DNA of 64,000 nucleotides from Mytilus galloprovincialis (Eukaryota > Mollusca > Bivalvia > Mytilida > Mytilidae), in contig NC_134845.1 in NCBI RefSeq assembly GCF_965363235.1, forward strand, positions 23,624,524 to 23,688,523, written 5' to 3'. A program made the position numbers and the translations under genes. The notes under the pieces are model-generated. The model was given only the letters and a program-made list of their open reading frames with translations, did no database searches and was not told the DNA's origin. Numbering within the stretch: the stretch's first letter is position 1; each line of letters begins with the position of its first letter. Positions 56,955 through 64,000 of the stretch are shown one piece after another.

Positions 56955-57660
56955 AGAATGTATTGCAGTGGTTATTTGTACTCCCGCCACATTATGAGTG
57001 TGCCTGTCCAAAGTAAGAAGACTGTATTACAGTGGTTATTTGTACTCCCGCCACATTATGAATGCGCCTGTCCAAAGTTAGAAGACAGTATTACAGTGGT
57101 TATCATTGCCTGTCCAAAGTTAGAAGACTGTATTACAGTGGTTATTTGTACGCCCGCCACATTATGAATGTGCCTGTCTAAAGTTAGAAGACTGTACTAC
57201 AGTGGTTATTTGTATTCCCGCCACATTATATATGTACCTGTCCAAAGTTAGAAGACTTATTACAGTGGTTATTTGTACTCCCTCCACAGTATGTATGTGC
57301 CTGTCCAAAGTTAGAAGACTGTATTACAGTGGTTATTTGTATTCCCGCCACAGTATGTATGTGCCTGTCCAAAGTTAGAAGACTGTATTACAGTGGTTAT
57401 TTGTACTCCCGCCAAATTATGAATGTGCCTGTCCAAAGTTAGAAGACTGTATTACAGTGGTTATTTGTATTCCCGCCACATTATGTATGTACCTGTCCAA
57501 AGTTAGGAGACTGTATTACAGTGGTTATTTGTACTCGCCGCATTATGTATGTGCCTGTCCAAAGTTAGAAGACTGTATTACAGTGGTTATTTGTAATCGC
57601 GCTACATTATGTATGTGCCTGTCCAAAGTTAGAAGACTGTATTACAGTGGTTATCATTGT
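56955..57660 (+). repeat. 64-bp tandem array, about eleven units
   Basis: Units contain ACTGTATTACAGTGGTTATT, TGTACTCCCGCCACATTATG and TGTGCCTGTCCAAAGTTAG. The period is about 64 bp from 56955 to 57640. The third unit (near 57085) is only about 42 bp because its middle is deleted. Flanking sequence on the right continues as the dispersed repeat seen in single-unit form at 51640, so the array arose inside that element. Confidence 0.85.
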
Positions 57661-57905
57661 CTGTCGTAATTAGTTTTGTTATTAATTAGGCTGTCAATCT
57701 TGTATAATTGAAATGTTTCACATTTTTTCTTGCTGTTTTTTTTTTTTGCTTTTCTCGGTGTTGAAGGCCGTACTGTTGTCTGTAATTCCGCACATCCACC
57801 TTATTCAAAAATTGGTAAATAGTTGTCGCATTTGCAATGATATCATATCTCTTAATATGTGAATAATAGAAAGTACTTACAATTTGGCCAAGAATAATCA
57901 TCTTC
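57661..57905 (+). repeat. Right part of the dispersed repeat that carries the 64-bp array
   Basis: It is near-identical to 51690-51945: AGGCTGTCAATCTTGTATAA, TTGAAGGCCGTACTGTTGTC, AATTCCGCACATCCACC, GTTGTCGCATTTGCAATGAT and a CCAAGAATAATCATC end. It is non-coding. Confidence 0.7.
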
Positions 57906-58077
57906 TTATTGTACTTATAGTGAGTAAAATTGACTGTGTGAAACTGCTTTTTTTTATTTAATTAATCTTTTTTATTATTTAAATATACAAAAATGACATT
58001 TTTAATGACGTAACCACTAGAAGGATCATACTTTATGAAGAGTTAAAACCTATTTAAAATTAAGGTGTTGATTACCC

Positions 58078-58164
58078 CGACCATACACGTATGGTCGGAC
58101 CATATGAGTATATACCCATATGGTCTCGACCATACGCGTATGGTCCAAATACTCATATGGTCCG
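58078..58164. repeat. Cluster of palindromes built on GACCATA / TATGGTC
   Basis: Two 18-bp palindromes, GACCATACACGTATGGTC at 58079-58096 (one mismatch) and GACCATACGCGTATGGTC at 58128-58145 (perfect), alternate with two inverted GACCATATGAGTAT sequences at 58098-58111 (plus) and 58150-58163 (minus). Six or more half-sites in 87 bp form a strongly self-complementary block. Confidence 0.8.
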
Positions 58165-58424
58165 GAACATATGCACAAATGTAACAGCTTGATGGTAGGT
58201 TCATAAAAACATGTTGTACATCAAACAAGTGCCCGTATCTAACATAATGTATCCTTTTTTCTGTGGTCGTACACATCTTTTTCATCTCATTCGGTCAACC
58301 AACTTTTCAGAACCCACCTGTTAGATGAATTGCTATTTTGATCTGGCACTCCGTAATACGTTTACTTCTAAGTGTGATCAATCATTTTAAATACACACGA
58401 AACGAAAATATTTTTTTTAAATAT

Positions 58425-58430
58425 TTTATT
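58425..58430 (-). terminator. Probable poly(A) signal of the SLC6 transporter gene
   Basis: AATAAA on the minus strand about 45 nt past the stop codon at 58474-58476. The position suits a short 3' UTR. Confidence 0.5.
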
Positions 58431-58473
58431 CAAATACTTTCAATTAAAATATATATTGTAAACATTTATAAAC

Positions 58474-58638
58474 TTAAAGTATATTTTGTATTTCATCAGT
58501 GTTTTTTGTGGAGTTCAATTCACATTTGTCTACTTCAGTTGGTTTAAAATATGTCAATGTACATGTTTCCATTCGATTCTTTTCATTTTTTAAGACTGGT
58601 TCCCATTCGGAAATGGGTCGCAGAAGACATCCTATTCG
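58474..58638 (-). CDS. SLC6 transporter, last exon (cytosolic carboxyl tail)
   Basis: A 165-nt exon, 54 codons and TAA, acceptor CTTTTGTAG, phase 0. It reads RIGCLLRPISEWEPVLKNEK and on. The R-I..LLRP..EW.P sequence after TM12 is typical of the SLC6 family; the rest is a hydrophilic tail without a clear PDZ-binding end (ends QNIL). It joins the preceding exon as SLQQ-RIGCLL. Confidence 0.8.
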   Translation of the reverse strand, partial: RIGCLLRPISEWEPVLKNEKNRMETCTLTYFKPTEVDKCELNSTKNTDEIQNIL

Positions 58639-59332
58639 CTACAAAAGATAAATATGAAACATGGTGATTAAATGCAAACTTCGTACCACATGATTAAATT
58701 TCGTGTACCATACAATGGAAACAACTCCTTCTTATGTACATGTATTTGATAATATTAAAGTATCATTCCTGTTCTATTTTTTGTGTACATTATTGTCTTT
58801 TGCAGAAACGAGTTATTGGGGCCTTACAATTGATAATGAGAAAAATCATAGACCGAGGTAAACAAAGTTACTTATTTGCAATACATTCTCTTTGACGGTC
58901 TGACATCCACACTTAATAAACGGAATGGTTGGCCGACTGTGTCTGAAATCACAAGCGACACTTTCAAAGTCTTACATATTGAAGAATCAGTAAAGCCGAT
59001 TATTTTTAGCACCTATAGTTACATGTTGACAGAGTTTGTATTCGAAATGCTAGTGGTGAATGCAATGTAGGCAATGCTTACCACGTCGATGCATCGATCC
59101 TCCCTCATTGTGCATGTTGGTTCATAATCAAATTATCTTTTGTGTTTATAAATACTATAGACATTATTTTATTGCTTCTAACTGTTTACAATAATGACGA
59201 ATATAAATTGCTAAATTTAAAATTAGGATATAAAAATTAGTATAACCTCTATATACGATCGATGTATTTTTCATTATACTGATAGGAATTTTTAACCACG
59301 ACTTCTAACAATTTATTTTTGTAAGTTATTAC
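58639..59332 (-). other. Last intron of the SLC6 transporter gene
   Basis: It runs from GTAATAAC to CTTTTGTAG on the minus strand. No other feature is seen in it. Confidence 0.7.
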
Positions 59333-59500
59333 CTGCTGTAAGGATCCCTCAGCACACGCTATTGCTTTAATCATATATAACGGAATAGGTGCTACGGAAA
59401 CCATCCCAATGACCCAGCCGATCGCAATGGCATATGATGGATATTGGTAGTGGTTATATGATACTGGTTGCAGTTGTGTCATGTTGAAAACTAACATTAC
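59333..59500 (-). CDS. SLC6 transporter, TM11-TM12 exon
   Basis: A 168-nt exon, phase 0 at both ends, acceptor TTTATGTAG and donor CAG|GTAATA. It begins VMLVFNMTQLQPVSYNHYQY and continues through the TM12 sequence YAIAIGWVIGMVSVAPIPLY to EGSLQQ. The YP.YA.AIGW..G and IPLY patterns are conserved across neurotransmitter:sodium symporters. Confidence 0.85.
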
Positions 59501-60011
59501 CTACATAAATATATAATACAGTGTATATTAATATGCTGACAATTATGTGTAAGTCATCAATGTTCTCTATAATGATATGACGATACTATTTTTGTCGGTT
59601 TATAGATCGAACCATTAGATGATTTATCATAATAAACACACTTTAGTTACCAATCAGTTTTCATATTATAACACAAACGGTACCAATATATATGTACTAC
59701 ATTCGCAATTCGACATTTAATGTATCTCCAGTGAGGCTCGAAGTAAAACAAAACATGAACATCCCAAAAATCTAATTCAATTGATTAACAGCGGATCAAA
59801 TAAAAAAGGACCTTAGGTACAGCCAAATCCCAAGTTGATTATGACTGCGGTCGACATAAATGTTTTAGATTATGCAGCTACAATATAATACGTACTAGTA
59901 TTTTGTATTGAAATCATAGAACCGAACAACACGATTGACTTACATAGTATGATTAGTTCATCCGATACGTCTTTTGATGTTTAAACAAAAGCAACCTTCA
60001 TTTAAAGAACA

Positions 60012-60191
60012 ATAGCTATTTAAAGAATACTTACCAGTATAACAACCGGAGTTATAAATTTCCAACAGATCTTCCACCCTGTACATGGTTTGTATCCTAT
60101 CATAGCTATTTAAAGAATACTTACCAGTATAACAACCGGAGTTATAAATTTCCAACAGATCTTCCACCCTGTACATGGCTTGTATCCTATC
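60012..60191. repeat. 90-bp tandem duplication including an exon end and its splice donor
   Basis: Copies 60012-60101 and 60102-60191 differ at one base. Each contains, on the minus strand, the last 67 nt of an SLC6 exon and its CTG|GTAAGTATT donor. The upstream copy in transcript order (60102-60191) belongs to the complete exon. The other has lost the exon start. Confidence 0.9.
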
Positions 60192-60219
60192 ATCATTTCT
60201 ATGTCTTTATAAAATTGGT
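60125..60219 (-). CDS. SLC6 transporter, TM11 exon
   Basis: A 95-nt exon, acceptor GGTACAG and donor CTG|GTAAGT. With the split Asp codon it reads D-QFYKDIEMMIGYKPCTGWKI and then CWKFITPVVIL. F..DI..M.GY.P and CWKF.TP are family signatures. The 3' part and donor are duplicated downstream. Use of the second donor (exon end at 60035) would add 90 nt but bring in an in-frame TAA, so the first donor must be used for a normal protein. Confidence 0.85.
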
Positions 60220-60776
60220 CTGTACCTGAGGACAATTTTTGAAGAAGAAAACAAATAATATACTTTTAGAAACGAAGGTTATACACAACATAAATAATAC
60301 CAAATTCACCATTTTATTCCGCGGATCCAATAAGGGTCAACTTTTCATTACTTTCATCCAGAAGATCTAATAAAATTGTCATTCTGAAATCTCTGATATT
60401 CACATGAAATTTTCGACACATGAACGATTGACGTCATACAAAAAACTGTTGAATAGGTGTATAAGACAAATTTTATTGTGAGTTTTATGTTTACGGGAGC
60501 ATCTGCGATCTTCCGCAAAGCAGAAAACTGTAGACTATAAGGTGTATTATAAGGTGTTATACCACCAACACATAGTGCGTCATATCAATTGTCATTTTCA
60601 AAAGAATGAACGATACTCTCTTGTATTTGACATTTGTAGGAAATTTCTCTGTATTTCATTTGCTGAGTCGTAATCAACTATATTAATTGGTTTAAAGCAC
60701 CATTCATTTTTAATTTATGTTTTTCATTGTAGTTAATGTACTACACTGATGCAAAGTATTTGCTTAATAAACATAC

Positions 60777-60876
60777 CATAAATCCATCCTATGACGATGC
60801 ACTCTATAACAGCAACAAGCATGGGAGTAAACAGTCCACAGTACCAATCCACAATTTGTAAAATATACATGCCTCC
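60777..60876 (-). CDS. SLC6 transporter, TM10 exon
   Basis: A 100-nt exon, acceptor TTGAATACAG and donor TATG|GTATGT. It reads GGMYILQIVDWYCGLFTPML and ends ECIVIGWIY with a split Asp. GGMY.LQ..D.Y opening this helix and the E..VI.W.Y end are typical of the family. Confidence 0.85.
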
Positions 60877-61227
60877 CTGTATTCAAAGACAAACGACATT
60901 TGCTTTCAAACAGTTTAAATCACATGACAATGGCTTAAACACTAATGGAGAATGATTTTTCAATTGAAAATAGTAATTAAGGAGTTATTTAATAAAACCT
61001 CTATATAATAATTATGCTTGCTATTCGAGTATTATTTAATAAGCTGTAATTTATTTCAAGAACATGTCGTTTATACGAGAGTTACAGTTGCGTGAAAAAG
61101 TTTTTGTTTCCAAATCAGTAAGTATAATTCGTCTATTCGTTACCTTAATAACATTTATTCAATTAGGTTTTGATTTTATCCCAATAAAAGATATTCTGAA
61201 GGACATTAATATCGTCTAAACACTTAC

Positions 61228-61359
61228 TTGCATAATAAGTGGTATATCTAACAGAAATCCTAAAAAGCAGACCCCAGCTGTTACCAACATTTTCTTTTTC
61301 CTTAACAGTTTTGGAAATTCATCTGTCAGTGCACTCGTTATGGTTTCAAATGTTCCAAA
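61228..61359 (-). CDS. SLC6 transporter, TM8 end to TM9 exon
   Basis: A 132-nt exon, phase 0 both ends, acceptor TTTTTTTAG and donor CAA|GTAAGT. It reads FGTFETITSALTDEFPKLLR, then KKKMLVTAGVCFLGFLLDIP and LIMQ. The F...E...T...DEFP..LR block is the conserved intracellular loop 4 of the transporter; the following hydrophobic stretch is TM9. Confidence 0.85.
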
Positions 61360-61984
61360 CTAAAAAAAACATTTTAACACGATTGAAATATATGTTGGGT
61401 ATACACAAAGAATTAAAAGGAAAAACAAATCTACAATTGAATATGCAGTCTTATCTCCATCCATACGACTATACCACTATTATCAGAGACTTCACAATGT
61501 GTGAGGGGACGCAATAAAGCTTTCTTTCGTCAATAGTAACACTGTATAAGGGAGGATAAAAAGACCAGTTATAGAACGATACTCAGATAATCGTTTTTTT
61601 TTCGTCTTATATATATATATATCGTAAAATATCAATGTATATCATGTGTAGAAAACCCGATAATCTTAAACAATAACGATAGGCTATGCGCTGTTCAGTT
61701 TTAAATCTCATTCTGTTTATATTCAACAGAGGGAATAAAAGAATCGATAAACACAAGATTGAAAAAGGTGAGGTAGATGCACTTTGTTTTAACATAAGTC
61801 GTTATTTGTTGCTGCATATCGTATTATAACTTACGATGAAACATAGTTGCAAACTGCTGTATAAAATGGTCTTTGGTACAAATTTGTTTCTATAGCGTTC
61901 ATATTAAATATTACTTTAGTATCAAGATATCGTATTGTTATTTCTCTCCGAAGAGAAATGTTGATATGGTCATATTTATATATT

Positions 61985-62115
61985 AACTGTTGACAAAACT
62001 TTTGAAGTTTTAAAATACTAAGGCTTTTCTACCTCAGGAATGGATTTCCTTAGCTGTATTTGGCAAACACATCAAACGAATGAATAACAACTGCCATATT
62101 CCTGACTTGGTATAG
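61985..62115. repeat. Intronic dispersed repeat fragments
   Basis: 61985-62065 (plus) has AAAATACTAAGGCTTTTCTA and TTCCTTAGCTGTATTTGGCA, the start of the GACGAAAC family. 62065-62115 is the complement of ACCAAGTCAGGAATATGGCA, a piece of the family at 18425 and 53855. Confidence 0.55.
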
Positions 62116-62134
62116 TCAAGATAAGCTTTCATAC

Positions 62135-62247
62135 CTGTGTATCTATAGCGATTGTAAGCATCATCAGGAAAAATAGAATCGCCCACAATGGCGAAACAGG
62201 AAGTCGTGATATAGCTTCTGGATAAGCCATAAAAACTAGCCCTGGAC
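62135..62247 (-). CDS. SLC6 transporter, TM8 exon
   Basis: A 113-nt exon, acceptor GTATTTAAAG and donor CACAG|GTATGA. With the split Gly codon it reads [21 protein letters not shown] and then [27 protein letters not shown] and P.SPLWA.LFF.M are very strong SLC6 signatures. The Na2-site segment, LGLDS in most relatives, is IAIDT here, keeping the Asp but replacing Ser by Thr. Subtype (glycine, GABA, proline or other) cannot be fixed without TM1, TM3 and TM6. Confidence 0.9.
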
Positions 62248-63592
62248 CTTTAAATACAAAATATGTTATTATCGTTAAGGACAATTCATGGGTTTCCTCA
62301 GACATTAAGTACATTCATAAATACGAGGAAAACTGTAAAATCTTTAAGGTAAAGTCTTCTGATTTATAAAAAAATCAAAAAGATACAAATAAAAATCAAC
62401 ACATGCCGACAGAAGTACATTATTTTATTTAGCATTATTAATTATATTTTTCCGATTTCAATATTTTTTTGTTTTTGTTTTTTTGTTATTTTTGTTTTTT
62501 GTTTGTTTTATTTCTTAATTCCCTTTCCTTTTTGGTTAATTGAGTCGGCCTTTATTTTGCCTCATATACTCAATTTACTGACTTATTTCATTTGTTTTTA
62601 ATATAGAATGTACTGGAGAGGACGTTATAAATTGTTGACGTGTCTGATCATATTTATCTCTCTGAACAATTAATCTCAAATCGTTATAAACTTAAAGTGT
62701 AAGCGGTAACGTTTGCTTTGGATTTTAGTTGTGACATTTATTTAGGTGCTTTCGCTAAGAAGTACGTTTTTATTCTTCATTTACTGTAAACCATTATCTT
62801 AAGATACCCGATGGTCATCTGGTTTTATCAGTTATGTCCTATATCTGATTTTGACAGGCCGCTGGCCGATAATGAAAGCAGAAACAATTTGTAGGAGACG
62901 CTTACAATTACAAATTGGTTAACTACTGTTGCTTTTCATATATAAAAGTTTTTTTCTCTTTTCGTTTTTTGAGTTACTTTAAAGATAGATGTTAATTGAA
63001 TCCTGAAATAACAAGAAAAGAAAATTGCTATGTTTCATGTTTTCTTGAACTGGAATCTCATAATAGTTCAATGGATAGTCAGAAGTATCAGTGCAATAGC
63101 ATTTATAGTACTTTAATCAGATCATCAAGGTCTGAACAACATCAACTATCTACGACGTTATCAGATGATCAACAACTAAATCATTACGAAATCTTGATTA
63201 CTTTTACGGGATATAGATGAAGCTGTCATCACAGATGATGGTCATCAGCATGATCAAGCTTATATCATCACGAAGTAGAAGGCTATTTCATTTTTGTATG
63301 TATGCTACAAACTGTAATACAACTGCAAACATACTAAACCTAAATAAAGAAAAAATATAAATATAAACAAAACAATCTGTGTTTTGCTTTATCAATAACT
63401 GGTCGATTGAAGTTTATTTACGTTTATGTCACTGACATTTATTTATTCCTCAGCAGATAGTAAATGATTCGATTAAATGTTAATTTTTTATGGGTGATTA
63501 CGACAATCATCTCTAGGTCAAAATATAGTACAAGTTAGATAAGTGAAAGATTTGAAGAAAACGCGTGTTTTATAACACAAAATATATATAAC

Positions 63593-63717
63593 CTTGTGTT
63601 AGTACATCTTCAACTGCCATTCCTTTCTCGTGCGCCATGAATCCGAGGATAGAAAATGTGACGAAGCCAGCAAAAATACTTGTTCCACTGTTGATTGCTG
63701 GTACAATTATGGCATCC
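63593..63717 (-). CDS. SLC6 transporter, TM7 exon
   Basis: The most upstream exon of the gene in the window: 125 nt, acceptor TATTTTAAG and donor CAAG|GTTATA. It reads [20 protein letters not shown], then [21 protein letters not shown] and S of NSGTS correspond to the TM7 Asn and Ser that line the Na1 and chloride sites in family members. The AGFV.FS.LGFMA block is diagnostic. The amino-terminal half, with TM1-TM6, lies beyond the right edge, so the gene is partial here. Confidence 0.9.
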
Positions 63718-63880
63718 CTTAAAATATACAAGACTCTTTTGAAGTGAATTGATTATGAAAATAACACTTAATGTTGTTCGTGCGTCCGATAAAAAATACA
63801 AGCACTTCCTTGTGTTTGTTTCATATATAGAATGCATGTTCTACCATAAACATCTTGAAGGATACACATCAATGTTAAAC

Positions 63881-64000
63881 ACATAAATGCACTAGTATGA
63901 AAAAGGAAAATGTATATAACGAAAACATATAAATGCACTAGTATGAAAAAGGAAAAGGTATATAACGAGAACATATAAATGCACTAGTATGAAAAAGGAA
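63881..64000. repeat. 46-bp minisatellite at the window edge
   Basis: Units at about 63881, 63927 and 63973 contain AAATGCACTAGTATGAAAAA and GGAAAA.GTATATAACGA. The period is 46 bp and the third unit is cut by the end of the window. It lies in an intron of the SLC6 gene. Confidence 0.8.

Noticed and set aside
56955..57660. Regularly repeated 64-bp units considered as a CRISPR array
   Set aside because: The units are contiguous with no unique spacers, and the host is a eukaryote; it is a plain tandem array.
58043..58285. 80-codon minus-strand frame
   Set aside because: Its central part is the translation of the palindrome cluster.
59958..60176. 72-codon minus-strand frame with an internal peptide repeat
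   Set aside because: It is the wrong frame of the duplicated SLC6 exon end; the transporter frame explains the sequence.

Overview
The window looks like nuclear genomic DNA of a bivalve mollusc, most likely a Mytilus-type marine mussel. The evidence is that it is very AT-rich, has small GT-AG exons separated by kilobase introns, and is packed with repeats of the kind I associate with mussels: GGCGGATCCAG-type MITEs, Penelope-like elements ending in a tail that reads TTTGACTGTCCCTTTGG on its own strand, and several dispersed repeat families that recur within the window. The species assignment is inference; no search was possible.

Four host genes can be read. (1) Plus strand, about 4.1-24.9 kb: four exons whose phases join exactly (133+231+231+326 nt = 306 codons plus stop). 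They encode a secreted protein with a signal peptide, one sushi/CCP domain, a linker with a furin-like RAKR site, a strongly acidic stretch and a C-terminal Kunitz inhibitor domain with Arg at P1. Intron 1 is about 17.6 kb and holds two Penelope-like copies. (2) Minus strand, about 31.4-37.6 kb (start perhaps at 39.8 kb): a calcineurin B (PPP3R1-type) gene with five visible exons, four intact EF-hand loops and a MVVDHV end. The exon carrying the start codon is unresolved. (3) Minus strand, about 49.0-50.5 kb: a class A GPCR in one long exon with a one-base frameshift just before TM6, followed directly by a second, paralogous TM7 fragment. (4) Minus strand, 58.5-63.7 kb: the last seven exons of an SLC6 neurotransmitter-type transporter; its 5' part lies beyond the right edge.

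Between the genes: degenerate tandem repeats (0.4-0.9 kb); a 46-bp-arm hairpin (2.2 kb); MITEs with long or TTAA-flanked inverted repeats (3.1, 22.5-23.0, 25.8-26.2, 34.3, 41.2-41.8, 46.7 kb); Penelope-like copies at 9.2-11.0 (+), 19.3-20.3 (-), 23.7-23.9 (-) and 27.7-28.5 kb (-); a tRNA-derived SINE at 29.8-30.0 kb; a four-copy, 441-bp tandem array whose unit contains another tRNA-derived SINE (43.4-45.2 kb); a decayed minisatellite interrupted by two transposon insertions (46.6-48.1 kb); a 64-bp tandem array inside a dispersed repeat (57.0-57.7 kb); and a cluster of palindromes at 58.08-58.16 kb.

The genes are not an operon and show no sign of working together. I found no CRISPR array, rRNA or convincing functional tRNA, and no clearly new multi-gene system. 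The most interesting items are structural: the GPCR with a duplicated TM7, the unresolved calcineurin B start and its possible poison exon, the tandem duplication of a splice donor in the transporter, and the hairpin and palindrome elements.
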